A DNA stretch of 64,000 nucleotides, taken from assembly GCF_024139115.2 (NCBI RefSeq), contig NW_026942657.1, positions 124,001 to 188,000 on the forward strand, given 5' to 3'. The stretch is from Armigeres subalbatus. Its lineage: Eukaryota; Arthropoda; Insecta; Diptera; Culicidae. Made by a program: the position numbers and the translations under genes. Shown here one piece after another: positions 53,540 through 63,972 of this stretch. Within the stretch, counting starts at the first letter, position 1; each line of letters starts with the position of its first letter. The notes below the pieces were generated by a model. That model had not been told where the DNA came from. It was given only the letters and a program-made list of their open reading frames with translations, and searched no databases.

Positions 53540-53762
53540 TCATCTAGTTTCATAAAATACGTTGTAGGAAAATATCGCTAGAGCATGGACGGACATTTTC
53601 CAGCTGCAGCTCAACAAATGCACATCATCAACTGCCATGTGTACAATTTCCATACGCTCCTCGTCCTCGCATTCGCCAGCATCGTGCTCATATTCATCCA
53701 AAATACAACATCTCGTTTCTTCTGGATCAATTTCCTTTGCTTCATACGGCGGCCGAATATAA
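53540..53762 (-). pseudogene. Acidic ORF-like stretch inside the TIR element
   Basis: The minus strand from about 53762 to 53540 is open: IRPPYEAKEIDPEETRCCIL, then DEYEHDAGECEDEERMEIVH and MAVDDVHLLSCSW. Upstream the frame runs into the palindromic MITE. The Glu/Asp-rich bias and codon-like composition differ from the AT-rich flanks, suggesting a piece of a captured gene. No family was recognised. Confidence 0.35.
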
Positions 53763-53880
53763 AACCCCAAACGCAATACAACGGAACGACGACGGAAACG
53801 GCAAATTTGACAGAAAATATATGGGCTAACTGTCAAATTTTCCGTTTCCGTCGCCGTTCCGTTGTATTGCGTTTGGGGCT
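53763..53880. mobile_element. 118-bp palindromic MITE, AACCCCAAACGCAATACAAC ends, TAA duplication
   Basis: Arms of about 50 bp (CCCCAAACGCAATACAACGG onward) are inverse with few differences, around a loop of about 17 bases. TAA lies on both sides (53760-53762, 53881-53883). A 3-bp TAA duplication fits PIF/Harbinger-type MITEs. Confidence 0.78.
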
Positions 53881-55080
53881 TAAGAATCATCACAAACTAT
53901 TATTCATGATATAATGATTAATTCGAATGTGAGAATGATTTTATTTAATACATAAATATAAATGCAAATCATAAATATTTCTGTTTGATTTTTTATTAAA
54001 TAAAAACAAAACAAATATTAATTATTCACGTTATTCATGCTCCCCATGTAACCCATTAAAAAGTCACGTAGACTTCATCTTGAATGCCTGTGACAGCCGA
54101 TTGAGTGGTACTGAGTTCCTTCACCATTGAATCACTTATCCGTTACGTGAAAAGTGCTGTGGAAAAAATCCACGTAGGTTTTCACGTAGACATGACGTGA
54201 AGATTATTTTGCGTGTAGGACCGGCGCACACCTCTACCTTCTATACCAAAGCTGTGGCACCACCAACGAGCTGGGAACCGGCTTCATAGTGCTGAGCAAG
54301 ATGAGCCAACGCGTGATTGGGTGGCAGCCAATCAACGCAAGGATGTACAAGCTGAGGATAAAAGGCCGATTCTTCAACTATAGCATCATCAACGTGCGCT
54401 GCCCACACGAAGGGAGACCCGACGACGAGAAAGAAGCGTTCTACGCACAGCTGGAGCAGACATACGATGGATGCCCACTGCGGGACGTCAAAATCGTCAT
54501 CGGTGACATGAACGCTCAGGTAGGAAGGGAAGAAATGTATAGACCGGTCATTGGACCGGATAGTATCGCATCGAACGACAACGGCCAACGATGCATAAAC
54601 TTTGCAGTCTCCCGCGGAATGATAGTCCGAAGCACTTTCATTCCCCGCAAAATATCCACAAGACCACATGGAGATCACCAAACCAAGAAACGGTAGGCCA
54701 AATCGACCACGTTCTAATCGACGGTAAATTCTTCTCCGACATCACGAACGTTCGCACTTACCGCAGTGCGAATATTGAATCCGACCACTACCTCGTTGCA
54801 GTTTGCCTGCGCTCAAAACTCTCGACGGTGTACAACACGCGTCGAAGTCGGACGCCGCGGCTTAATATTGGGCGGCTTCAAGACGGTAGACTAGCCCAAG
54901 AATACGCGCAGCAGCTGGAAGTGGCACTCCCAACGGAAGAGCAGCTAGGCGCAGCGGCGCTTGAAGATGGCACCATTGGAAGCACCGCAACCGCTGCACT
55001 AGGCACGGTGGCTCCGGATCAGAGAAACGACTGGTACGACGGCGAATGTGAGCAGTTAGTTGAGGATAAGAATGCAGCAT

Positions 55081-55187
55081 CCCGAGTAACACACATGTTG
55101 TAGAGCAGTTACACTAACTCAAATGCGACCAAATTTGGTCACATTTAAGTTGCTGCAACCAAATCCAAGTGAGTTGTGTTACTAGGG
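55081..55187. mobile_element. 107-bp MITE, CCCGAGTAACACA / TGTGTTACTAGGG ends
   Basis: The inverted ends differ by one base. Removing the element restores the RTE word GCAGCATGGGCGAGATTGCT, leaving AT duplicated. The centre is a 26-bp palindrome around GACCAAATTTGGTC. Confidence 0.8.
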
Positions 55188-55262
55188 ATGGGCGAGATTG
55201 CTGCAACACCGCACGAGAGCGAACGAGGCACGATACAAACGGGCGCGGAACAGACAAAACTC

Positions 55263-55964
55263 AGTTCAATCAAATTTAATTGCCTATTTCCGGGGATTAA
55301 ACCACCCGACTTGGACGTTAATTTACAATGTTATGACAACTCATATGTGAATATGTACGTTATGTGGAAGATATTGATTTGGAAAATGTATTGGAGGTAA
55401 CCACTTTCCCTTCGATGGGACTCGAAGCCATGCTTTAACCAACTAAGCTACGAAGGAGCTCCGTCGGCCTTCGCAACCTAGCGGCTACTGAACGAGCTCG
55501 AAATTCCCAAATTGGACGCATAGTCAAATCACTCGCAATCCATTTGTCAAGCCAATACTTCCACATGTGTATAGTACACGTCAACATTAGAGGAGCGTGA
55601 GTATTTAGAATGTCTGGCGGCTATACACATTCTTCATCAGCAACTGTACTGTAAGATAGTGAGGTTGTGTAAGCTATTTGCCAGTCGGTCGTCAAGAGTT
55701 GCGTGCTCTTGCCTACGCAATGCGGTCGGGTCTGAGCTTGACGACCGACCAATGCGTCCAATTTGGGAATCTCGAGCTCGTTCAGTAGCCGCTAGGTTGC
55801 GAAGGCCGACGGAGCTCCTTCGTAGCTTAGTTGGTTAAAGCACCAGTCTAGCGTACTGTAGGGTCATGGGTTCGAGTCCCATCGAAGGGAAAGTGGTTAC
55901 CTCCAATACATTTTCCAAATCAATATCTTCCACATAACGTACATATTCACATATGAGTTTTCAT
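55263..55964. mobile_element. Foldback element built of two inverted tRNA-headed SINE copies, 14-bp duplication
   Basis: AACAGACAAAACTC flanks it (55249-55262, 55965-55978) inside RTE sequence. Arms 55332-55520 and about 55755-55964 are near-identical inverse copies. Each contains a tRNA-like head (TCCTTCGTAGCTTAGTTGGT) and a body with AGTGGTTACCTCCAATACAT. The left copy lacks about 24 bases covering the anticodon arm. Heads face each other across about 230 bp of unrelated sequence. A 14-bp duplication points to retroposition of a head-to-head dimer as one unit. A fragment of the same SINE is at 4566-4633. Confidence 0.82.
55816..55890 (+). tRNA. tRNA-like SINE head (anticodon-position AGC), probably not a functional tRNA
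   Basis: It folds as a near-complete cloverleaf: acceptor TCCTTCG/CGAAGGG, D stem GCTT/AAGC, anticodon stem CAGT/ACTG with loop CTAGCGT (AGC at positions 34-36), T stem ATGGG/CCCAT with loop TTCGAGT. It has A-box and B-box promoter elements. It lacks the G3-U70 pair of true tRNA-Ala and continues directly into SINE body, so it is a SINE promoter and not a tRNA gene. Confidence 0.6.
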
Positions 55965-56453
55965 AACAGACAAAACTCGATTTTCCGGAGGAAAAGCGCC
56001 AGCAGGAAGATCGAGACCGTGAGGAGACGGAGGAACTGCACCGCGCTAATAACGCACGAATGTTCTATGAGAAGTTGAACCGTTCACGTAAGGGCCACGT
56101 GCCACAGCCCGATATGTGTAAGGACATAAACGGGAACCTTCGTACAAACGAGCGTGAGGTGATCCAAAGGTGGCGGCAGCACTACGAAGAGCACCGGAAT
56201 GGCGATATGGCAGACAACGGTGGCAGTATGGTAATGAACCCAGGAGCACGCGTGCAGGACATGCGACTTCCGGCTCCGAATCTCCAGGAAATCCTGGAGG
56301 AGATCGGCCGGCTAAAAAAGAACAAAGCCCTGGAGTTGACTACCAGGAGAGCTGTTTAAACACGGTGGTAAAGCGCTGCACTGGGTGATTACCAAGGTTT
56401 GGGAGGATGAGGTTCTGCCGCAGGAGTGGATGGAAGGTGCTGTGTGTCCCATC

Positions 56454-57028
56454 CAGGCATTGAAAAAAATCAGATCATGAGTAAAAATCAGCTAAATTCA
56501 TGCCAACTTGATGCTCTACTGCGGCCTAATCACTGATGCTTTCTAGATCGTTGAAATTTGGCGTTCGTTGATTCAATGTTTAAAGATCTTCATCGCTCAC
56601 CAATGGGAGACAACTGAGTGAGGCAAATCACTTGGTAACCTAACAATGAGTGTTGTTACCACACGCTGTTTGAAAAATCTTTTCAGACATTAGGAAAATT
56701 AAGTCCGCTATAAGAATGGAACTCTGATACACTGCATGGGAGGCTTTGATACTTTCTCTCCTCCATTCCAGCTACTTGAAAGCAGAGTGAATAAAGCAGA
56801 ACACCTGATGTGTTTTGGTTTTATTCTAGTAGAGCGAGCGTAACACAAATGCTCCAATCGTAGCTTCCCGGGACACCATACCAAGTTTGGCTTGGCGAAC
56901 TCTGTTGCTCGTTGCTTACGCAGCAACGATCGCTCATAATCATTGTTTGGTATCCATCTGAGCAAGGCTGTTCACTCACTGGCATAGGATGCTATGATTC
57001 AATACTTCACTCACGCTTTCAATGCCTG
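56454..57028. mobile_element. 575-bp hAT-like element, CAGGCATTGAAA ends, 8-bp duplication
   Basis: CAGGCATTGAAA and TTTCAATGCCTG are exact inverses. GTCCCATC flanks both (56446-56453, 57029-57036), and RTE coding (TGTCCCATCTACAAAAAGGG) resumes across it. No transposase ORF. Confidence 0.92.
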
Positions 57029-58026
57029 GTCCCATCTACAAAAAGGGCGATAAGCTGGATTTTAGCAACTACCGCGCAATCACATTGCTGAACGCCGCCT
57101 ACAAGGTACTCTCCCAAATTTTATGCCGTCGACTAACACCAATTGCAAGAGAGTTCGTGGGGCAGTACCAGGCGGGATTTATGGGTGAACGCTCTACCAC
57201 AGACCAGGTGTTCGCCATACGTTCAGATATTGCAGAAATGCCGCGAATACAACGTGCCCACACATCATCTATTTATCGACTTCAAAGCCGCATATGATAC
57301 AATCGATCGGAATCAGCTATGGCAGCTAATGCACGAAAACGGATTTCCGGATAAACTGACACGGTTGATCAAAGCGACGATGGATCGGGTGATGTGCGTA
57401 GTTAGAGTTTCAGGGGCATTCTCGTGTCCCTAAGAAACTCGCAGAGGGCTACGGCAAGGTGATGGTCTTTCGTGTCTGCTATTCAACATCGCTTTGGAAG
57501 GGGTAATACGAAGAGCAAGGATTAACACGAGTGGTACAATTTTCAATAAGTCCGTCCAGCTATTTGGCTTCGCCGACGACATAGATATTATGGCACGTAA
57601 CTTTGAGAAGATGGAGGAAGCCTACATCAGACTGAAGAGGGAAGCCAAGCGGATCGGACTAGTCATCAACACGTCGAAGACGAAGTACATGATAGGAAGA
57701 GGTTCAAGAGAAGACAATGTGAGCCACCCACCGCGAGTTGGCATCGGTGGTGACGAAATCGAGGTGGTTGAAGAATTTGTGTACTTGGGCTCACTGGTGA
57801 CTGCCGAAAATGATACCAGCAGAGAAATTCGGAGGCGTATCGTGGCTGGAAATCGTGCATACTTTGGACTCCGCAAGACGCTTCGATCGAATAGAGCTCG
57901 CCGCCGTACCAAACTGACAATCTACAAAACGCTCATTAGACTGGTAGTCCTCTACGGACACGAGACCTGGACGATGCTCGTGGTGGACAAACGCGCACTG
58001 GGAGTTTTCGAAAGGAAAGCGCTGCG

Positions 58027-58419
58027 CAGTGTTGTGCTTAATCATTATCAGACGATCATGATTGCAATTTTCATGTGAAAACTTTTCACGTGAAAACAGT
58101 AGGCGAGTTGTCGCCGGCGACAACTTCTCAAATTTTGTACTCAAACGATAATAAACACAGAATTTTCATTCAATCATTAACCTTCACTAATAATAGCTAA
58201 TTGTCAACAGTCCCATTATATCTTCTATTTGGCGTTATAGTTTCATGCTAGTAAGGAAAAATTGTTAAAAAGGTAACGGTAAATGCTTCAAATCAAGATA
58301 CGATTTTCAAACGATTCTTTATTGCTGGCGAGTTTTAATCACTTGATAATTTAAAAGTAAAATCGCGGGTGAGTTTGATCATTCTCGATTTTTCGAAAAT
58401 TTGATTTTTCCCAACCCTG
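58027..58419. mobile_element. 393-bp hAT-like element, CAGTGTTGTG / CCAACCCTG ends
   Basis: The ends are inverse with two mismatches. GCGCTGCG (58019-58026) and GTGCTGCG (58420-58427) form an 8-bp duplication with one mismatch inside the RTE ORF. It contains an 18-bp palindrome, GTTGTCGCCGGCGACAAC, near 58108. No ORF. Confidence 0.85.
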
Positions 58420-58795
58420 GTGCTGCGTACCATCTATGGTGGGGTGCAGATGGCGGACGGTACGTGGAGGAGGCGAATGAACCACGAGTTGCATCAGCTG
58501 TTGGGAGAACCATCCATCGTTCACACCGCGAAAATCGGACGACTGCGGTGGGCCGGGCACGTAGCCAGAATGTCGGACAGTAACCCGGTGAAAGTGGTTC
58601 TCGACAACGATCCGACGGGCACAAGAACGCGAGGTGCGTTGCGGGCAAGGTGGATCGATCAGGTGGAAGATTACTTGCGGATCCTCCGTAGCTGCGTGGT
58701 TGGCGACGTGTAGCCATGGACCGAGTTAAATGGAGAAGACTTTTATGTACAGCACAGGCTACTCCGGCCTTAGTCTGACAATAAATAAATAATTA

Positions 58796-59413
58796 GCTTG
58801 AGCTTGAGATTGAGCTTGATTGACTGCTCGTAGTTGCTACTCCATTATGACCAGATCAGCTGTTCTTGCACAGGGAACCAACAGATGTTTGCTTGGGACT
58901 GGCACACATCTCCAATGTACAAGTACTGGTGATCTTATTTGCTAGGTCATACTGGCGCCTGCCACGTCAGAATGCAAGTCAATGTAGGGAAGGGGAGGGG
59001 AAATGATGATGCAATCAGTCGCCCACTACAAGCCGAATATACCTCTGCACTTGCCATTCATGCGGAATTTGTTGGAATTTTTGGGTTAGGTCGAGAGGCA
59101 GAGGTCCGTCTTGGTTAACGAGCTGCCAATGTGACAGGAGAAAGCACCTGATGGAATTTCTAATTGGATGTAGGAAACGAGCTTTATAGTTCATTTCCAA
59201 TTCTAGCAGATTACTGCTAGAATATTCAAGTTGAAGGAATAGGAATAGAAATGGAAACGAAATGGAAGTCCATTTCCAGTTCTAGCGATTGCTAGAACAT
59301 GAGAAATATAGAGAACGATACAAAGTAGGAGAATAGAACGGACCTGTAATTTAACCCACGACCACCTGCGTAGGAGGCAAAAGCAGTAGCCATATGACTA
59401 CCAAGCCCGCTTA
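58796..59413 (-). mobile_element. tRNA-derived SINE inserted in the RTE microsatellite tail, 22-bp duplication
   Basis: The direct repeat TCTGACAATAAATAAATAAT (plus TA) lies at 58774-58795 and 59414-59435; it is the RTE 3' terminus itself. On the minus strand the element starts GCGGGCTTGGTAGTCATATG with a weakened B box (GGGTTAAATTAC) near 59354. It ends in an AAGCTC-type repeat tail at 58796-58820. Head and layout resemble the SINE at 14479-14907. Confidence 0.85.
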
Positions 59414-59599
59414 TCTGACAATAAATAAATAATTATCTCAAAAACTGTACGTGTTACAGAAAATCTGAATTCAGCGTAAAAAAAATCTATTGAGTTCAAT
59501 TATGTTGAATAGTGTAATAAAGATGGGGTTTTCGTTGAGTAAAAGCTCTTGCGAATTTAATTTTATTTTAATTTGCGCCTAATGGGCAAACGCCATAAT

Positions 59600-59785
59600 C
59601 AGTATAATGAAAAAATGGATTTCTCTATACTAATTTGCATGCAAACTTGAAACGGCGTGTGCTAAATCAGTTTCTATCCTAAATTTTCGAAGAACACTCA
59701 GAACATGATACATAATTAGATCAATCGAAAATCGATTTTTAAAACCATCCTAGGGGGTATATTATGCCGTCTTACCCTACTGGTG
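59600..59785 (-). repeat. Dispersed repeat, related to 4634-4748
   Basis: On the minus strand it reads CAGTAGGGTAAGACGG, GGTTTTAAAAATCGATTTTC, CATGTTCTGAGTGTTCTTCG and AAACTGATTTAGCACA, the same order as at 4634-4748. No ORF. Confidence 0.6.
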
Positions 59786-60370
59786 ATCGCTCGCAAGCGA
59801 GTGTCACCAAGGATGCCTAAACAAAACCTCAAACGGTTACGGCTTTCTGCAACGATACGCTAATGAAGTCACCCACTTCTTACTTCTACACTTTGATTTA
59901 CAGCTGATTTGGATGAGTTTTCACCACTGGTATCTTGTTGGGGGTTAACATTATTTGACGTATCAATTCGTTACACAATTCATCAAATATTTTCCTAATT
60001 TCGCCAATTTATTCCACATGAACTCGTCGCAGTACGTGTCTAAATTTCCTTCTTGATGCATTGGCTCGCGTACGGTTTCACATCCGTTCATGAATGGCGC
60101 TATTTTTAAACCCAATTGAAACACCTGATGAAAATTTTATTACGTGCGGTGGGATCCGCAAAATTCCGCTTAAATTTATTTTCAAGCATTCTCACTTTTC
60201 ATACATCGCTTTAGCTTCCGCTCATACGTCAATATAATTTAAATATCAAATAGGAAGGTACCACAGTCTAAGTGATGACGGCTACGAATAATCAATGTCC
60301 GCCATCTGAAATAATTGGTGAAATCTGATGCTGAATGAATCATTAGTGGTGGGTGGTGCGGGGGTGGATT
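59786..60370. other. 3' flank of the SLC6-like gene
   Basis: A possible minus-strand polyadenylation signal (plus-strand TTTATT) lies at 60136-60141. A small hairpin, GGTGATCGCTCGC/GCGAGTGTCACC, lies at 59781-59808. No gene was seen. Confidence 0.35.
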
Positions 60371-60375
60371 TCCCA

Positions 60376-61315
60376 TTAACCGAACAGTTTCCGTCGAACG
60401 AATCCACCAGTGCAGCTTCCCTTTGAGGGAGGCGCTGCCTCGTGCTCGTCGATGAAATTGTTGTATTTGGCACGTGTGGTTGCATCTTCCGGTCCCCAGT
60501 TGCTCATAGGCTTCAGCACTGTTTGCAACTTAGCGATCGGACCGCTGCTGGGATTTTTGTACCACGCCCAAAATCCCCAAGCAGGAAGCTGCAACACGGC
60601 CACAGTGTACAGACACCATCCGAAGGCTGTAATGGTAACAAGAATTATAAATTGAGTTGAGAAAAGGCAATCTGATTCAAGCTTACCATTGTATCCGGAT
60701 GGAAGGTCCTTCGGAACGTAATTGATAATACTGAATAGCAGGATGACTAACACGACGATGGGAGTTACTACTCCCCAGCATATCCGCCAGAACAATCCTG
60801 TTTTAATGCCCAGCATGAATTCGATGTCCTTGCAAACTCGGTCAACTCCATAGATCCAGGCAAATGTCAGCAGTTCGAAGACGGCCAGGGTAAGTGTGAC
60901 GAATGTGGCTCCATAGTAATCCATAAGGTCCAAAATGTAGAGCCCACCTGGAGTCAGGTACACCAGTCCAATGCAAAATCCAACACTTGACACCACTAAA
61001 ACCACCTTCCATCGCTTCCAATTGGGGTTCTGATCGTGAATGGCCGTGATGACGGACGTCACAATACCCAACAGTGTTCCGATTCCCAGCAGGAACAGCA
61101 TAAAGAAGAACAACACCGAGAACAGCTGCGGAACGAAATCGAACTTGGCGATGGCATCCGGGTAGGTTTCGAACGTTAGGCCGGGACCGCTTTTGACCAC
61201 TTTCTGGATGTCGTCCTGGTTGGTAACGTGCGCAAGATGACCGATGATGCCGAACACGATGCATCCGGCGATCATTGAGGTGAACGTGTCCAGCCAGGTG
61301 ATGATTACGGCGTGT
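60376..61315 (-). CDS. SLC6-family Na+-coupled transporter, last two exons (TM7 to C-terminus)
   Basis: Minus-strand exons are 61315-60687 and 60626-60376, joined across a 60-bp intron (CAATG|GTAAGC ... TTACAG|CC) that splits an Ala codon; the acceptor of the first is CGTACCAG at 61316. The protein starts at RHAVIITWLDTFTSMIAGCI (TM7) and continues with FFFMLFLLGIGTLLGIVTSV (TM8), GLVYLTPGGLYILDLMDYYG, FAWIYGVDRVCKDIEFMLG and LQLPAWGFWAWYKNPSSGPI (TM12). It ends in a charged tail finishing RRKLFG. SLC6 proteins import amino acids or transmitters with Na+ and Cl-. The motifs best resemble insect nutrient amino-acid transporters, but the substrate-defining TM1, 3 and 6 are not in view. Upstream exons were not found up to 64000. 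Confidence 0.87.
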
Positions 61316-61549
61316 CTGGTACGGATGGGAGGAAAAAAATAAATTTGAATTGTAAACTTATTTTTTTTGGGTTGGATCATGTGATCACCAGTCACCAGTT
61401 CTATCGGAAAGATTGTGATGTATGGAATAGTTGTTCCTGATTTGTTTAGCAAAAACTGCATCAGTTTGTGACTTTTAGAACATTATATTCACTGGCGGAG
61501 GTTAGTTGGGGCACGATGGGGCACGTGACCCACCAAATCGAATATTTTC

Positions 61550-63120
61550 CCTGGAATTTATTTATTGATGCATTGCATTGAAAAAAAAAACAACTGATTT
61601 CCCTACAATTTCTTAGGTTTATTTCAGAGAGGATTTGGAATTGGAAGTATTTCTTCGAAAAATCTATTGGAAATTCCTTCGTAATTTTCTGTAAGAATTC
61701 CTTTGGAAATATGTTTGAGAATTCATTCGAAAATTTCTCTAGGAATTTCTTTTGAAAATCCTTTAGAAATTCTTTCCAATCCAGGAATTCCCTTCAAGAA
61801 TAATTTAGAAAAAAACGCCATCAACTGCTTTTGTCATTCCTCCAGGGATTCCTTCGGAAAATCCTGTGAAGAGGCTGTTGTAAGTTCATCCTCGTAAACT
61901 TCCTCTTGTGTCTAGTAAAACTATACAACATTCATTTTGAATTACTGCAGGAATTATTTCGGAAATTTTGTTGGAAGATTTTTTCCTGAAATTTATTGAA
62001 GAATGCAATAGAAAATCCTAACGGATTTTTTGGAAAAGGGTTTCTAACGGAAATGTCAATGGAATTCCCAGATGAAATTTCCGACGGAACTCTTGAAGTA
62101 ATTTATGAATGATTCCAAAAAGAATGTCTGAATGAATCTCTGATTTTCAAAAGAATTCAAAGAATTTCTTTCTAGAGGAATTACTGGAAGAATTTGTTTG
62201 AGAAAATCCTGGAATAATTTCTGATAAAAATAATTTAAACAAATTATTAAATTTCGGCAGGAATTTCCAAATTGAGAAAGAAATTCATAAAGAAATTCAA
62301 AAAAAGAATTCTTCTAGAAAATTTTTGAAAGGTTTTCCTGAAACCATTTTCAAAATGTATTCTGAAAAGTATTTCTTTAGAAATTTTAGAAAGAATTTGC
62401 AAAGGAATTCTCGAAGGAATCGCTAGAAGCATTTCCGAAAGAAATTTCGCAAGGTATTTCCGAAAATAATTTGGACTTTCAAAAGATTTCCCGAAGAATT
62501 TTCTAAAGGATTTCTTCTAAAACAAAGTTATTCCTAAAAGAATTTCCGAAGGTATTCCTGATAGAATTCCCGAAGTATTTTCCATAGGTATTTCCGAAAA
62601 AAAATTCCAAAGGAATTCTTAAGGGGACTTTCAAATGAATTTAGAAATTTGTAAAGGAAATTCTGAACAGCTTAATTTGGAAACATTAAATTCTATAGGA
62701 ATTTCCTACTTAAATTTCTGCAAACATTTCTTTGGATATTGGGATGAAAATCCTCCGAAAATTGCATCGGAAATAATCCAGAAATTGCTTTGGATATTCC
62801 TCATAATATTCCTTCAAAAATTTAAAGAAGGAAGTCTTTTAATAAGAATTTCAGTGCCTACAACACCTGCGAAAGTTGTTTTAGGATTACCTTTAAAAAT
62901 TCTTTTAGGAAATTCTTCGGAATAAATTTTAAGAGCTCTGTCAGTACTTTCTCAAGAAATCCGTTTGGAAACTCCAGGAAGGAATTCTTGAAATTCCTTC
63001 AAAATTTCACTCAGGAATTTCTTCAGAACTTCCTCCAGGATTTCTTTCGAGAATTCTTTTACGTAATCCTTCGGATTTATTTAGCAATTCTTACAGAAAT
63101 CCCTTAAAGGGTGGTATGGA
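61550..63120. repeat. Long degenerate GGAAATTCCTTC-type repeat in the transporter 5' flank or intron
   Basis: Over about 1.5 kb, words such as GGAATTCCTTC, AGAAATTCCT, TTTCCGAAGG and GAAGGAATTC follow one another at 10-25 base spacing in both orientations. Open frames in it (61703-61897, 62635-62925) are by-products rich in Ile, Lys, Asn and Phe. Similar blocks occur at 12980-13350, 45960-46330 and 50340-50880. Confidence 0.7.
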
Positions 63121-63278
63121 CTTCTAAAGTACTAAACAAATAGATATGACAAGCAGTGGTCAAGGAATGATTCCGCTACTGAAATTCCTTGAACAGTACG
63201 GAGCTCATAAGGAAAACGAATAATTAGGCAATAGCAGGCGTACTGCAGTAAAGAAAACACAGAATAACGTCTTCCCTA

Positions 63279-63657
63279 CACGGAACCGCGAAACAATTCA
63301 CTTGACAGTTCCTTTCACTCAAATCCGACCTTGCGTGGAAGAAGCCAAAAATAAGTAAAATGCGAAAAAATCCGGTGAGTACTTTGCCTTTACTCCCGTG
63401 TTGAATTTTCACCCACTATGAAGTTTCACCAACTCAAATTTATGTTATTTTCACTCACTCGAGACTATGGTGAAAACAACTCAAATTTGGCTTCTTCCAC
63501 GGAACAGCACACGTTGGGTCGATGCAGCTCTCTTTGTTTATAATAACATTTATGAGAGGGAGTGAGAAAACTACCTAATATTGAGTTAAAAATTTGAACT
63601 TCGTACTCAAAGTTGAGTTCTTTAAACTTTTTTTTTAGGTTCTTTATTTTTTCTGTG
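63279..63657. mobile_element. MITE with CACGGAACC / TTTTCTGTG ends, TA duplication
   Basis: TA borders both sides (63277-63278, 63658-63659). Termini are short and imperfectly inverted. The interior has AACTCAAATTTG and GAGTTNAAA words in both orientations. No ORF. Confidence 0.55.
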
Positions 63658-63684
63658 TAGCGGGATCATGCACTGATGCATTAT

Positions 63685-63972
63685 TCCAAAAGATATTTTA
63701 GTTACCAGATAAAGACTGTCGCTCCGGTTCCCTTTGTTCTGCTGTCCGAAACATGTGTGGTACCTACCAAAAGATATTTTAGTTACTATATAAAGATTGT
63801 CGCTGTCGTCGCTGTCCGGAATATCTTTTGCTGGCGAGGATAGGGGAGCTAAATGTCAAAGAAGGAAAATTCATACGATTTGACAGCTTGGTACCCAACA
63901 TGTTCCGGACAGCAGAACAAAGGGAACCGAAACGACAATCTTTATCTAGTAACTAAAATATCTTTTGTGGTA
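63685..63972. repeat. Foldback element with about 80-bp arms
   Basis: The left arm CCAAAAGATATTTTAGTTAC, GGTTCCCTTTGTTCTGCTGT, CCGAAACATGTGTGGTACC is matched by the inverse in 63890-63970. Between them is a partial third copy (63768-63830, AAAGATATTTTAGTTACTAT). The window ends just after it. Confidence 0.75.

Larger units (their letters stand above)
53212..54215. mobile_element. 1.0 kb TIR element with CACTCAAAATAATC ends, TA duplication
   Basis: CACTCAAAATAATC and GATTATTTTGCGTG are inverse with one mismatch, bounded by TA (53210-53211, 54216-54217). Subterminal CACGTAG and CTACGTG words repeat on both sides. It lies just inside the right end of the hAT-like unit 45887-54236. It holds an ORF-like minus-strand stretch and a palindromic MITE. 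Confidence 0.75.
45887..54236. mobile_element. 8.35 kb hAT-like unit, TAGAGGTGTGCGCCG ends
   Basis: TAGAGGTGTGCGCCG and CGGCGCACACCTCTA are exact inverses, flanked by CCTTCTAC (45879-45886) and CCTTCTAT (54237-54244), an 8-bp duplication with one mismatch in the RTE endonuclease coding sequence. GC-rich CGCCACG and ACGCCG words lie near both ends (45895-45990, 53161-53205). The interior contains other elements, a 1.08 kb tandem duplication and long degenerate repeats. No hAT transposase ORF remains. Confidence 0.82.
44425..58795 (+). mobile_element. RTE-clade copy broken into pieces by at least six insertions
   Basis: The pieces in order match the full-length copy 18990-22277. They are leader 44425-44701; endonuclease start 45646-45886; endonuclease 54245-55080 and 55188-55262; middle 55965-56453; reverse transcriptase 57037-58026 with FADDID at 57569-57586; 3' end 58428-58795 with AATA-type tail. 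Each gap is an element with its own target duplication. Stops and frameshifts (for example at 57431) occur in the pieces too. No duplication was recognised around the RTE itself. The order of nesting makes this one of the older insertions in the window. Confidence 0.88.

Noticed and set aside
55816..55890. Functional tRNA-Ala gene
   Set aside because: The cloverleaf lacks the Ala identity pair, one anticodon-stem pair is broken, and it continues into SINE body within a duplicated insertion. Kept only as a tRNA-like SINE head.
60842..61264. 140-codon minus-strand ORF rich in Arg and His
   Set aside because: Frame-shifted shadow of the SLC6 exon on the same strand; only the other frame has transmembrane segments.
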